DNA of 64,000 nt from Nissolia schottii (lineage: Eukaryota > Streptophyta > Magnoliopsida > Fabales > Fabaceae): positions 1,360,060 to 1,424,059 of the forward strand of contig QANU01099453.1 of assembly GCA_003254905.1 (NCBI GenBank), written 5' to 3'. A program made the position numbers and the translations under genes. Within the stretch, counting starts at the first letter, position 1; each line of letters opens with the position of its first letter. The notes under the pieces were generated by a model. The model was not told the origin of the DNA. It made no database searches and worked only from the letters and a program-made list of their open reading frames with translations. Of this stretch, positions 1 through 11,610 are shown piece after piece.

Positions 1-883
1 ATTGTATAATATCCAAACACTATTTTATAGGCACACAAAATTCTTAATAGATTATAATGCACATTACACATATATATGATGGAGAGTGCGAAACCCAAAA
101 AACATGGTTTCTAGGATAAGTGCAAAAGTCCAAAAAAATATGCTTACAAAAAGACTGATACACTCTTTGTCGTGCGCGCGGGGAGGGGGCAAATCCATTG
201 ATTTGCACTTCGGAGAGCCTGAATGGCTTGGACTCATGCGCGCGATCCCAACTCCTTTCTCAACTCTTTTTACCAATGCAACAACTACTAAAGGTATATA
301 AACACTTAAAAGGTTTGTGATCTAACCAATGTGGGACTAGAGCTTTTGAAATACATGTCTTTAGAAGGTGGATTAGCTTATGTAGTTTTCTTTCCCTTAT
401 GTGGCATCTTCAAGAACTCCTGGGGCATACAGTTCAACTGTATTTGGCACAACAATGTTTCAATTGTTGTCTCTTCATAATGCCTATTATTATACCAACC
501 CAATGAAAATATGAAAATTGAAAAAATTGTTACCTTTTGTAAAATAATCAGATGGAATATTCAAACTTCGAATAGCCTGCAGAGCTAAATATGAATTTCT
601 TATAAAATTGAATGTAGTAGGTTACAAACAATTTATTGTTCATATATGAAGAATAATGGGGTTGCAATGTTTATGGAGTTTAAGGGTCTCAACATATTAA
701 TTTGAATAAATTTGAAAATGTTAAATAGGGGTAGTATAACTGAAATAGCATTAGCGTTTGCTTGGCTTCAGGTCCTTCCTGATTTTCTCTTTCTATTTTC
801 TCTCAAGTTTGGATGCATTGTTTATATATATTAGAGTTGGTCGGTATAGCTTCTGATGCAAGGTCGATTGCTGCTTTGGCAGG

Positions 884-949
884 AATGATGATGATGATTC
901 TATTTCAAAGATGAAGGCTGCTGAGGACGCTCTAGAAGAAAAACAAAAG
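884..949 (+). pseudogene. Exon-like fragment in the loop of the fold-back element
   Basis: Twenty-two open codons (four Asp in a row, then KMKAAEDALEEKQK) stop at a good donor, AAAAG|GTAACG, at 949/950. The right arm begins at almost the same place. The composition is that of a charged coiled-coil exon. I cannot name the parent gene. Capture of a gene fragment is an inference. Confidence 0.3.
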
Positions 950-1406
950 GTAACGATTTTTTCAATTTTCATATTTTCATTGGGTTGGTATAATAATAGG
1001 CATTATGAAGAGACAACAACTGAAACATTGTTGTGCCAAATACAGTTGAACTGTATGCCCCGGGAGTTCTTGAAGATGCCACATAAGGGAAAGAAAACTA
1101 TATAAGCTAATCTACCTTCTAAAGACATGTATTTCAAAAGCTTTAGTCCCCATATTAGTTAGATCACAAGCCTTTTAAGTGTTTATATACCTTTAGTAGT
1201 TGTTGTATTGGTAAAAAGAGTTGAGAAAGGAGTTGGGATCGCCCGCATGAGTCCAAGCCATTCAGGATCTCCGAAGTGCAAATCGATGGATTTGCCCCCT
1301 CCCCGCACGTACGACAAAGAGTGTATTCAGTCTTTTTGCAAGCATATTTTTTGGACTTTTGCACTTATCTTAGAAACCATGTTTTTTGGGCTTCGCACCC
1401 TCCATC

Positions 1407-1413
<7 letters not shown>

Positions 1414-1437
<24 letters not shown>

Positions 1438-1455
1438 CGTGCGCGCGCGTGTAAT
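1414..1455 (+). repeat. GT/GC dinucleotide microsatellite in the right arm
   Basis: A run of GT followed by GC/GT dinucleotides occurs here, where the left arm has only a short TA/CA stretch. It explains most of the length difference between the arms. Confidence 0.8.
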
Positions 1456-1575
1456 GTGCATTATAATCTATTAAGAATTTTGTGTGCCTATAAAATAGTG
1501 TTTGGATATTATACAGTTTTATATGATTTTATGTTAAAAACCTATTATATAATGCATCAATATCATTAATGCGGA

Positions 1576-1769
1576 TTCGCCAAACCGGGTGGCAAGTTCG
1601 GGTTGAATTATGTTAAAACCGGTTATCAAGGTTTATGGTTATAGATCACATGAGTAGTGATTCGCTAACACAGGTGGCGAATTCATGTTGAATTCGCCTA
1701 CCACGTTGGCCAATTTAGGACAAATAATGTTTTTAGGTTTGTAAGGACTTCGCCAACCGTGTTGGCGAA
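1576..1769. repeat. Four 21-bp odd palindromes of the TTCGCCAAC-N3-GTTGGCGAA type
   Basis: Copies start at 1576, 1661, 1693 and 1749. The last (1749-1769) is a perfect palindrome with 9-bp arms and a 3-base centre; the others are degenerate in one arm. They alternate with GAATTC/TTGAATT-like spacers. They are probably remains of a transposable element. I cannot name the family. Confidence 0.7.
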
Positions 1770-1800
1770 TTTGATGTGGTCGTCCACGCGGTCCGCAGAA

Positions 1801-2620
1801 TCCACATCAGCTCAAACGGTGGTAGTTTGTGAAATGTTTTGAAATGAGGATATTTTAATAATTAGTTCCTCTAGTGAGGGTAAAAGAGTAAAAACTCAGA
1901 TTTTTTTTTTACACTAAAGTAGGTTTTCAGTGTACCAAAAAAATGTATGTTTTAAATGCGTTAATTCAGTCTCCCTCTAATGCACGTATCTAAATGGGTT
2001 GTTGATGAATAAATATCTAACTTTTTGTTGTAATGAAAACTTGCTTAATGGAAAAACAAATCTCCCCTAAAATAAATACTTCTACTTTGAAGCCAACGTG
2101 TAAGATTGACATTGGGACTGATTAAACTATTAAGTCCATTTATTACGAGAAATGTTGGAGTTGCATAATTATTTAGCTTATTAGGTTTTATTGATTAATA
2201 CTTTAAGAGTGTTAATTATGGAACTTAGAATAGTAAGTCTTAAATTTATAAAACATTTAATAATCTTAAAAATACACAAATTTTATAATTTTTAATATAA
2301 ATTTACTATTTATGCCTTAAGAATACTTAATCTTTATTTTTTAAATAATTTTTATGATTAATACTCGACTTTTTTTGTCTTATTTTGTCACTCTAAAAAT
2401 TGTCAACTGTCTCGTTGGTCGATCATATTTAATTTAGTTAAAAGAGTTATATTCATTATATTTTTCATTCATTTTAACATGAGTTCCTTTTTCTTTTGCT
2501 AGAGATGCTTTTTGTCGCCTCTCCACCTTTTTATGTAAAAAAGGGGCCTGTTTAATTAATAAACCATTTTTGTTAAAATTTACTTAATTTCTTTAGCGAT
2601 TTTAGAACCCGGAAAAAAAA
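1801..2620. other. AT-rich intergenic DNA without a gene
   Basis: Short broken frames only. It contains T- and A-runs and degenerate repeats; I see no supported gene or RNA. Confidence 0.6.
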
Positions 2621-2799
2621 GCAAAAAAAATAAATAAAGAAAGAAAGAAAAGAAACTCCTGTATTGAGGAAAAAACAAAACGAATCGACAATTAAGAAAA
2701 TCGTGAGTTAAATATTTTATCATTTAATTTTCTTATTTAGAAAAAACTGAAAATTTCCATCCTCCCCAATCTCCATGACCATGACTCACGCCAATCTCA

Positions 2800-3026
2800 T
2801 TTATCTCCCCTACAGAGCGTCGATCCCACCGCCTCCTTCAAGCGCGTGAAAACCCTCCCGGAGCAGAAACAAGAACACGAACAACCACAACAAGAAGGAA
2901 GAAGAAGAAGCAAACAAAAAAAACCAAACGCAGCCAAAAAAGAAAAAAAAAAAGGAAAGAAAGAAAGAAAGAAAAGCCAAAAACGACGAAACCCTCTTTC
3001 AAACGCGAAAAATCGCAGGAAGCGCG
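2800..3026 (+). promoter_or_regulatory. Purine-rich probable 5' leader of the membrane protein gene
   Basis: A GAA/AAG/AAC-rich stretch (about 2860-2980) lies just before the ATG at 3027, a common make-up for plant 5' untranslated leaders. A frame open through this stretch begins only with GTG, so I do not call it coding. The transcription start cannot be fixed. Confidence 0.4.
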
Positions 3027-4490
3027 ATGAGCGACCACCCGCGGTTGCAGAACATGCGTTCCACTTCAAAACTTCTCAGAGAAGCGACTTCCTCGTTCTC
3101 CTCGAACCTCGTGACGTTCCTCCTGCTCTCCCTCCTGATCCTCTCGTTCCGCACCGTCGTCGAGAACGGCACCTCCCATGTCACCTCCTTCATCGACCGA
3201 GATCCTTCCCTCAAGGCCCTCCTCTCCCGCCTCGACCTCGCCGGCAACGGCCCCAACGGCCACCATCACCACCGCCTCCGCCACGACCCCTCCTCCTCCC
3301 CCCGCCACCGCCATCACTTCCACCACCGCCGCCGCCCCTTCCTTCACCTCACCCGCGTCGGAACCCTAGACGACGACTTCTTCTCCGGCGACGATGACGA
3401 CGGCCGCACCCTCTTCGGCTCCTCCCACAAATCCGCCGTCAACGGCAGCCACGTCTTCTTCGGACCCTTCAATCTGGAATCCGGCTTTTCGGATCTTGTC
3501 GTCGATGATGGAATTAGGGTTTCGGAGGTGGTTCGTTCGGGAATCACGTTCAAGGCCGAGGGGTTGGCTTTCTCCGGCGACGATAAAGACGACGGCGAAG
3601 AGAACGAGGAGAAAGAGGAAGAAGGGGAAGATGAGAAGATTCAGAAGAGCGAGAAGGGCGATTTGGGAAATGGGCAAGACATGATGGATAATAAAGGCGT
3701 GGACTTGCAGTTCTTCGTGAAGGGTTTGGAGGTGGGTCGCCGTGACGCGGCGGCGCTGTTCTTCCTCGTGAGTTTTCTCTCCGCTGCTTATGGATGGGTG
3801 ATCTTGGTTTTCCTCGTCACGTATTCGTGGGTACTAGGTGTTGTTTTCGTTGCTGTGGTTAATGATCTTGTAGGGAGGTTCGGTTCTGTCACCGGTTTGT
3901 TCTGGGATGGTTCCAGATTGGGCCTCAAGAAGCTCTCTGGCTTCATCTTGATGAGGTGGGCCGTGAGGGATGCATTGACCCAGCTTCTGGGTCTTTGGTA
4001 TTTTGGTGAGATTGAGGATCAGTACTCTTTCTTCAAGCTGTTTGTTAGGTTGAAATTGATGCCATTCTCGGTTATGTCCCCTTGGGTTAGAGGGTTTGAG
4101 AAAGAGATTTCTGGGTTCTTGTTCACTTGGTTTCTTGTGGATACCTTTGTGGCTTTCGTTTTTTCTGTTGATGCATGGGTTGCCATAGTGGACTCGAGGA
4201 GGAGTGGGAGGGAGATTGTGAAGGAAGGATGTTATTTGATATCTACAATGTTGAACCAGGCTGTGCAGATTAAATGCCTCGAAGCTATACTTTGCGGGTC
4301 GTTGATGAGGTGGTTTTTGGGCCGGTATTGCGGGAGGTCTTTTGCCAAGATGTTTCAGTCGACAATGGAGGTTTACTTCATGGTGGCTTGGCTTGTGTTT
4401 TACTTTGCGGCCAGGTGTAGGGATGCCAGTCTACAGGGTAGGAGGTTTGGGCAGAGGGAGCTGGAGGGGTTGATTGAAGGGCATAGGTGA
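3027..4490 (+). CDS. Plant multi-pass membrane protein of unknown function, intronless
   Basis: A single 487-residue frame starts at ATG 3027; a second in-frame Met is residue 10. Visible layout: a hydrophobic segment at about 28-44 (likely signal anchor); a His/Arg-rich stretch at about 78-104; a strongly acidic Glu/Asp/Lys stretch at about 184-208; paired hydrophobic segments at about 241-278; another at about 361-389; a last one at about 438-452; and a basic tail. The GC-rich first third differs from the later part, but the frame is open throughout and codon use looks real. The sequence resembles conserved plant hypothetical transmembrane proteins (from memory, unverified), with no catalytic motif I can identify. 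It may sit in the endomembrane system or plasma membrane; that is inference. The His-rich and acidic stretches suggest, but do not show, metal or charge interactions. Confidence 0.85.
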   Translation: MSDHPRLQNMRSTSKLLREATSSFSSNLVTFLLLSLLILSFRTVVENGTSHVTSFIDRDPSLKALLSRLDLAGNGPNGHHHHRLRHDPSSSPRHRHHFHHRRRPFLHLTRVGTLDDDFFSGDDDDGRTLFGSSHKSAVNGSHVFFGPFNLESGFSDLVVDDGIRVSEVVRSGITFKAEGLAFSGDDKDDGEENEEKEEEGEDEKIQKSEKGDLGNGQDMMDNKGVDLQFFVKGLEVGRRDAAALFFLVSFLSAAYGWVILVFLVTYSWVLGVVFVAVVNDLVGRFGSVTGLFWDGSRLGLKKLSGFILMRWAVRDALTQLLGLWYFGEIEDQYSFFKLFVRLKLMPFSVMSPWVRGFEKEISGFLFTWFLVDTFVAFVFSVDAWVAIVDSRRSGREIVKEGCYLISTMLNQAVQIKCLEAILCGSLMRWFLGRYCGRSFAKMFQSTMEVYFMVAWLVFYFAARCRDASLQGRRFGQRELEGLIEGHR

Positions 4491-7400
4491 TACTTGGTGG
4501 TGATTGGATGACGGCTTGTCATGCAGGGTTTTTTCAAAATGTAATGCACAATTAGCAACAATCTTTCACTGGTTTTGTGTCTCCCACTCTAGCAGTCTGT
4601 TGACCAACACTGCCGTTTCTTTAGTTTTGTCACCGACAATGTGTTGAATGTGCTTTGCCAGAAGGCCAACAATATACTTCTTGTGTATATTCTGAATGAG
4701 GATACTTCATCTGTATATTATTCATGTAATCATTCATTTAGTTCACGCAATATGTGTTGGCGATGATAGTTACAAATTACAATGTTTGAGGAATGGAGAA
4801 TGGCAATGTTTTTCCCTCCATGTAACGGGGAGTTTTTTGTTATGATCAAAGTGACAGAGTAGCATTTCTGTTTATTTGGCATAATGTAATATATTTTCTG
4901 CATATTTATGCATGAGTTGGATATCATCTACAAGAACAAGGAAAAGCAAATTCATCTGCAAGAACGGGGAAAATTGCTGTAAGTTATGCATTGTATTCCC
5001 CCTTTAGAAAGTTTCCGCAAAGGTTGTTCAGCCTAAACTAATTTGTGCTTGTTTTGCATGATTACTAACATCCTTTGTTACAAAAGCCATTATATTTGTT
5101 GTAGCATAACTTACCTTGCGGAATTTTCTTTAAACTCATTTTACATCATTGAGTTACTTCTGCAAAAAAATAAAGGCTAATATTGACATTAGGCTATATC
5201 AGAGGTGCTTTCGTTGTGTTGACAATTATTGTTAATGAGCTGTGTTTAGTTCTGCAAGACTGGTTTTCCGCAGTCCGTGTTCTGTTTCATGGCAGATATT
5301 GTTCATTTGAAGGCCTCTTGAATTTTTAGGGATGCAGGTTTTGATGCTTCATTGTTTTGTTAGCTGATAGGCATCAACTGAAGAAGACTTGTGATATGAA
5401 CAATGTATGGATCTTATTGCAATTTGATGAAGTGCAACACTACACACTCAGGAAAATATTACCAGAATTTTTGATGGAAATCATAATGTTTGTTGGATGA
5501 AAAAAAGTAGTATGACTCATTTACTCATTAAAGACATCATTTTGGCGACTAAATTATGGCAGTTTCTGGCTTTAATGAAAAGCTGTCGTTCCTACTAGGT
5601 GTCTGTGACATGATACCAGTTTCTAGAAGAGATAAGAGCGTGTAATATTTTGGGATGGTTAGTGGCCTGAAATCAGTGAAAAACAAATCAAAAAGGGGAT
5701 GTGAGAACGAGGGTTATAGGCAATCTGGTAAAACTAAGTTTCAGTTTTAGGGTTCCTCTCTTCTCTCATTGCTCATGACAATTCTATTAATATGATTTTA
5801 GTTTATGTTTTGAGAGATTCTGTGTGAAAAATAACTATAAGCAGCATACTTAGGATTTCCTGATCGGGAATTTAGTGTTTCTCTTAATAAGCTGATGGGT
5901 TGTCTTGGAATTCGGACCAGTGGTTCCTTTGATCAAACCATGGGACAAGCAAATTTCTAATTTGCCAAGTAGCTTCAGCACTAACTGATAAGGTTTCCCC
6001 ATTTCTCCTATTGCTCATGATAATCCCTTAATACCAACAACAACAATTCAGGTTATTTTTCCTGAAATTCTGCAGGAAAAATCACAAGGAGCGTCCTGAG
6101 GATTTTCTGTGGTTCACTTGATAATCTTATGCGTTATCTTGGTTTTCTGATGTCTAGTCTGTATAGCCAATGGTCACTTAAGGACTGACTGACAAAAGGG
6201 TCATGGTGGGTGTGGTGAAGGGAAGTGTCCAATTAATAATCATTTGTTTGTATATTAGTTAGTTTTGGAAACTAAAGAGCAAAAGAAACATACTTGCCAT
6301 TGTGTTTAGTTCAAGATAGCAGCTACTGAATTGTGAGACTGACACTTTGCAGCCTCAGTAAAGGACCAATGCAACAGAAGCTGAGTGTGGTCCTTCTGCC
6401 ATCTTGTATGCTTGTCTCACACACACTTACCAGGTTACCAGGGCCCTAGCCAACATTGCCCCACCTGCATTTGAATTGTTTTTCCATTCTTTACATATTG
6501 ATATTAAATTCTGTCAAATAATGGATACTTCTGCTGAGGTGCAGCTTGCAGGGCCTTGTGTAGTTGTAGTGAGTTTCTAGTAAGTTAATTAGTATTTGTT
6601 GGCTGCAATTCCTCTTGAATTTATGGATGCAGTGATGGTATTTTTCTCCACATGATGGTAAATAGTTTTGGAACATTAAAGCTCAAATCGTTCGGCACAC
6701 CATTTTGCTCATCTCATACCATTTGGATACCCCGTTTATCAACTACTTTGGCATGATAATTCAAGTTCAACCAAAATATACATAGAATGTCTAAGAATAT
6801 GAAAATTCCATATAATTTACATCTTCACGTATTTCCCTTTCCAAAATGAACATTACAAAATTTCACCTTTTGTGTCAGCCTATTATTTTGCTGTTGGAAA
6901 TATGCACTTGTTTTGTGCTTTCTCCCAAGGTTCAGACTAATGAATTTGAATTCTGTAAAGTGCGAATCTCACTTTTAAAGTGATAGTTTTTACTCTATGA
7001 TTAATAAAGTGGTAAGCAAGACTTATTTTGACTTTATTTAGGTCTTGCCGAATAATCCAATTACCTTGTGATGCACTCTTTGTTTTAGGTCATGCTGAAG
7101 CTCCAATCTGGATCACTCACAAAGGTTCCTCGAGTAGATCCATAACCCATTGCTTCTATAGTTTCTAGCCCACAACACCAGAACTATATGTTTTATTAAC
7201 CTATATACATAAGTTGGTCAACATTCCTGTTCATTAACAAGTCCTTGTTACATTCCTTGTACAATTTCTTTTTTAACCTATATACATAAGTTAGTCATTT
7301 CTGTTGAGTCTATAGTGTTGCTTCAGTAACTTTAGTTGGAAAGCTGCGTTTTCTTTGCTCAATTTACTAACTCTGCATCTTCAGCTACCAAGAATCCCAC

Positions 7401-7644
7401 AAAGAAAAAGCAAACAAAAACAAAAACATAAACAAAATAGAATAGGATCAGGTTGAGTCTACTGAATTTCAGATACTCTGGTGATCTCGATTAAAAAAAT
7501 AAAACAGAATAGGATCATCTCTGTTCCTCAATTTGATTTACATTGATGAGCTACATGACACTTAAAATGCCTCAATCTGCATACTACATATTATGACTAC
7601 ATTACATATCAGCAGATACTTGTTAGGAACTTTAACATCATGAG
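4491..7644. other. 3' region of the membrane protein gene and intergenic DNA
   Basis: The first several hundred bases are T-rich and are probably 3' untranslated sequence. The rest, up to the SAUR stop, has only short broken frames on both strands. I see no supported gene. Confidence 0.5.
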
Positions 7645-7998
7645 CTAATGACTTGGTTGCGGTGAGACTGCGCAGTGAACGACACTGAGGAAAATACGCT
7701 CGTCGCAAGGAATGCAGAGTTTCGAGTCTGCAATGAAATCATACTCTTCCTGGGCTTGATCAAGCAAGGCCTTGAAGAGTGGATGATTGAGCAGTGTAAT
7801 GTTGATGACATATCTCTTGTGGTTTTGTCCCACATAGACAACCAAGTGACCCTTTGGGACATCACTTGGAATGGAACACCTCTCATGCATGCAAGACCAC
7901 AAAGGCCATTGACAGAAGTACTCACAACAAGGTATGGTGACTCTACTCCCCATTTTCTTCCACTTGTTAAGGCATCCTCTCAGAAACTTCCCTTTCAT
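7645..7998 (-). CDS. SAUR family auxin-responsive protein
   Basis: An intronless frame of 117 residues starts at ATG 7998. The SAUR core is plain: VPKGHLVVYVG at residues 47-57, then KRYVI, the LNHPLFKALLDQAQEEYDF block (about residues 70-88) and the C-terminal LCIPCDE segment. The short basic N-terminus (MKGKFLRGCLNKWKKM) is usual for the family, and the length is normal. SAURs promote acid-growth cell expansion by inhibiting PP2C.D phosphatases, which activates plasma membrane H+-ATPases (family knowledge). A TATA box lies about 90 bases upstream. I saw no clear TGTCTC auxin element. A Cys/Trp-rich insert (about residues 24-41) precedes the core. The exact SAUR number cannot be assigned from sequence alone. 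Confidence 0.93.
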   Translation of the reverse strand: MKGKFLRGCLNKWKKMGSRVTIPCCEYFCQWPLWSCMHERCSIPSDVPKGHLVVYVGQNHKRYVINITLLNHPLFKALLDQAQEEYDFIADSKLCIPCDERIFLSVVHCAVSPQPSH

Positions 7999-8086
7999 AG
8001 TAGTTATAGGCTATGTGCTGAAAGAGACTAAGTGATGAGCAAGAAAAAGAGAAAGAGTACGGTGAGTACTTGGAACATGGAGAAGG

Positions 8087-8094
8087 TTTATATA
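8087..8094 (-). promoter_or_regulatory. TATA box of the SAUR gene
   Basis: On the minus strand this reads TATATAAA, about 90 bases before the SAUR ATG. That leaves room for a leader of about 60 bases. Confidence 0.65.
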
Positions 8095-8459
8095 GTAGTG
8101 GCATGGGAAGTGTCAATGCTCACGGTTGACATGATACTGTATGTAGCTTATGCTGATACAATTATTCCAGATACATAAAGATTATTTTGTTAATATTTTG
8201 GTTTTGCAATATATTATAATATTATTGAAATTTGTCAGATAGTGATAGTTCCTGATCATGCTTGTTACCTTCTTTTGAGCATTGCACCTTGATACGAAAC
8301 TGTACGAGCATGCATCATGCGGGTCAATCATATATATGTGTGTGTGTGAAGTCAGGAGAACTATCTTATTATCATGAGAGTTTTAGGTCTTAGATTGATG
8401 ATTATGATTAGAAATTACTTAAAAGGACATCTAAGTTTACATGGTGCTGAATTTTAGGA

Positions 8460-8635
8460 TCTGATTGGTTAATGTTTTCATTTATTGCATTTTCTATTTT
8501 TTTTCAGAATTTTGTGAAAAAAGTAGTAAAAAGAATAAAATTTTGTTTCATGTTTTCATTATTTCCTTCACAAAATTCTAAAAATATGAAACACGAGATG
8601 AAAATAGGAAATAAAAACAGAAACCAAACATGCCC
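8460..8635. mobile_element. Diverged MITE related to the copy in the SIG6 gene
   Basis: The two ends are imperfect inverted copies (CTGATTGGTT... and ...AACCAAACATG). The inside shares the TTTGTTTCATGTTTTCA-TTATTTCCTT core with the element at 49891-50080. No target duplication is clear. It is a non-coding hAT-like MITE by similarity of ends (inference). Confidence 0.5.
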
Positions 8636-8699
8636 TTATGCTATAATCCTTTTGAAGTTGATTAATACCCTTTACATGAAGTAAGGACTCTGCCTTACT

Positions 8700-9592
8700 C
8701 TGTAGCTCTTGAAGGGTGTGGTGCTTGAACAATGACCATTCGAAGCTCCTAAAAGTTAAGACCCCACAAGAGCTAGAGGATGAAAAGATAAGATATAAAT
8801 GAGGGATGGGATAAGTTTCTTGGGTGAAGTGCGAACATGGGGAATAGAATATTGTATGGATATAATATCACTTTGTTCTGGCTTCAGATTTTGTGAGTTG
8901 TTGTAATTGTGGAAAGTTTTTGTTCAGCTTAGTACTACGGTGAGAGAGACTCTTGGCCATTGGAGCAGATGAAGATGCATGGAATTGGTGCACCCTTTGA
9001 TACCAAGATTATGTGGTTTGAGGTTTTTCATGGAATGGTATGGAACTACTTGAATATTAATCATGTTTTATGGATGATTTGGGGGATGAACTTGGTCACT
9101 TTCCATGTAGAATGTTGGTGCCTTTGTCGATTACAACAGCTTTTTCTAAGCATGCATAGATATGGATTTATTATTCCTATTTATTTGGATTGGTTTCAGC
9201 AACATACTTATCTTGAATAATCTTACATTGTGCATGTCAGCCACTGCCAATACTTCCATGCTGTATTGGCCTAAAGAGTGTACAGTTCGTACTAAAATAT
9301 TACTGCTTAACAGGCTTGTGATGAGTTTCACTATTTCACTGTCTCTGCTGTGTCTCTCTCAAATCTCAATCAAGCAGAAAATAGGGAGATTTTTGCGAAG
9401 GCACATGTCAATACTTACGCTTTAAGCACACCTAGATAAAAAGTGAGTCCCATTAACTTTCTTTAACATTGATCATTTATTCAAGGGTCCTACCAATTTT
9501 ATGCGAGTGTGTCTATATATGATATGATAAACTTGTCTTTACAAGAACTTTGTAAGAAACTGGCCGGCTATGCATTGCATGCGTGATGGAAT
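8700..9592. other. Intergenic DNA, no supported gene
   Basis: Frames of 60-90 codons exist on both strands but show no family motif and no splice-consistent continuation. Confidence 0.4.
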
Positions 9593-9831
9593 AAAATATC
9601 TTGAGTAAATATTCATTTTTGGTCCCTGAAGTTGAAGTTAAAGTTAGTAGACATACTTTAGCCCATCAAATTAAGAAATTAACAATTTAATCTTGTAAAA
9701 TGTAATGCAAGCTAGTTCAAGTAATTCAAGTTAGTTACATTTTAAATGAATTAAACCTTTGGTTTCTTAAGTGAAATACACATACAACTTCTTCATAGAT
9801 AAAAAAATTAAGCATTTACTCAAAATATCTT
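9593..9831. mobile_element. MULE-like MITE with 10-bp target duplication
   Basis: The element (9603-9821) begins GAGTAAAT and ends ATTTACTC. It is flanked on both sides by AAAATATCTT (9593-9602 and 9822-9831). Its start continues into a TTTGGTCCCTGAAGTTG-like stretch shared in part with the elements at 23817 and 25371. A 9-11 bp duplication is typical of Mutator-like elements. It holds no coding sequence. Confidence 0.7.
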
Positions 9832-11144
9832 AGGTTGCTGAGAAGAGAATGGAAGCTGTAGCATGTAGTTATTTATTTACCCTGAAAATTTTGACCCTTG
9901 GTAGATGTGACATCATCTTTTGATTTGATTCCCCGAATCCTTTATCCCATAAAACATCACTGACAATAGGATATTGATTTTTCATTGGTCTCACCTTTTC
10001 GTGTTTCAACTTTCAACCCTGTGGTGGATCTTATCATTTGTAGCGCCATGGATATTGCCTGAGATGTAGGTCCACTTAATACATACACAAAATAAATATT
10101 AGAAAAATAAAAAGAACCAATAAAAAGAACCACTTTGTTTTGGTGGAGGAATGGTTGTGGGAAAAGGTGGGGTAGTTATTAAAATCTTAGTTTTCATATT
10201 AGAAAATTAGAAGAGAAGATGGAAAATTTAATTTACTTTGAAGACTAATATCCTGCATTTTTATTTGGTTGTTTGAAAGGAATTGCAGTCCAGTTTGACA
10301 CATCATTTGCAGTAAATTGCCAACAGCTTTCCATCTGATACAGAAAAGTCCTTCTGTGGGATACCAAATTTGTTCAATTTCATATTTCATAATAGAGCAC
10401 CAAAGTCCAAATAGACCAAGGTTGCAGAATGAAGACATACCTTTTATATATAGAGAGAATGGATCAAAACATAATTCCTTGACCATTGACTGTGAGATTG
10501 AAAGTTCATATAGGTTATATGTCTATAAATTTTCATATTACTTGAAATTGTTTCACTTTTTATATTCATGAAACTTTGCTTTTTGAAAAATTTGATCATA
10601 CTATAATTAATTATTTTGGAGTTTTTGGATAAAAGATCGTATTATAATTTAATACTTCCTGATCCAGAATTTCATCCTATCTCCTATCTACTTTCTGTTT
10701 CAGTTTTTATATTAAGAGGCTCTTTTTAGTCTCTATCTTGCATTTAGTTCTAGAAAGCAATGTTATTGGCAAATCATTAATCAATTACTCTTCTCACACC
10801 CTTCATGAGATAGCTATATTCAGGTGTTTGATGCAACAGCTTTGCATACATCCAAACCCCCAAAGGGCAACATGACTAGAGTCCTCATGGCTTGATCAAG
10901 AGGCAGTTGTGCAAACTTGAGATGTGATAAGGTTCATGATTAGTGAGGAGGGACCTTGGTGCACATGAGGTTTGGGCCACGAGTCTCTCGTTTTTTGTCC
11001 TCATGTTAGAAACAGTGATTAATTCCTTCGCATACTACTTAACCGATTTAATGAGGAAGACACTAGTCATGGATTTTAAAGTTACTTTATGCCTAAGGTG
11101 AAGATCGAATTCTCGATGCTGGTTGGCCATGAGTCTCTCTGATC
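9832..11144. other. Intergenic DNA, no supported gene
   Basis: AT-rich with only short frames on both strands. I see no motif worth naming. Confidence 0.4.
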
Positions 11145-11531
11145 CGTGGTTATCGAATCGTAATCGTACGATTCGTATCGCGAATAACACTATATAATAC
11201 GATACATAAGAGCCCTGATACGACTCATCTAATTGAATTGGAGTGGTGGAGCTTGATGAATCGTACGATTTGCAATACATATGAGCCCTTATCCTAAATT
11301 CTAAATTCTTTATTTTTTTTTCTCTTCAAAATTACCTCCCTAACTACCAATGTTCACTCTCATTCTTTAACGCTATGTTATTGATGTTGTCAATTCTTGG
11401 TATAGATGTTACTTTGTTTATGATATGTCATGTAAAAACTATATTTTTGTTATGCTTCTTACTATTCATGATTCATAATTTACCTTTGCGATACACAATA
11501 CGTATTGTGATTCGATAACCATGCTCTGATT
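11137..11531. mobile_element. hAT-like MITE of 379 bp
   Basis: The element (11145-11523) starts CGTGGTTATCGAATC and ends GATTCGATAACCATG, inverted over about 33 bases with mismatches. The flanks are CTCTGATC and CTCTGATT, an 8-bp duplication with one difference, as expected for hAT elements. CGTACGATTCGTATCG-type motifs repeat inside. There is no coding capacity. Confidence 0.65.
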
Positions 11532-11552
11532 TGTTATCTGTTATTGTTATTG

Positions 11553-11555
<3 letters not shown>

Positions 11556-11610
<55 letters not shown>
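11556..11610 (+). repeat. (ATT)n microsatellite, about 18 units
   Basis: An uninterrupted ATT trinucleotide run, next to the right end of the hAT-like MITE. Confidence 0.95.

Larger units (their letters stand above)
1..1516. repeat. Large fold-back (inverted repeat) element, left end cut by window
   Basis: Bases 1-540 reappear as reverse complement at about 943-1516, with a loop of about 400 bases between them. The arms match over nearly their whole length with scattered substitutions. The right arm is longer mainly because a GT/GC dinucleotide tract expanded near 1414-1455. The arms carry a GC-rich stretch (about 171-195 and 1290-1320) unlike the AT-rich surroundings. The left arm reaches base 1, so its true end and any target duplication cannot be seen. 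It could be a fold-back transposon or an inverted duplication; no transposase is visible. A transcript would form a hairpin of about 540 bp. Confidence 0.85.

Noticed and set aside
2846..3397. 183-codon frame overlapping the start of the membrane protein gene
   Set aside because: It begins with GTG, is Lys/Pro/Arg low-complexity, and shadows the real frame.
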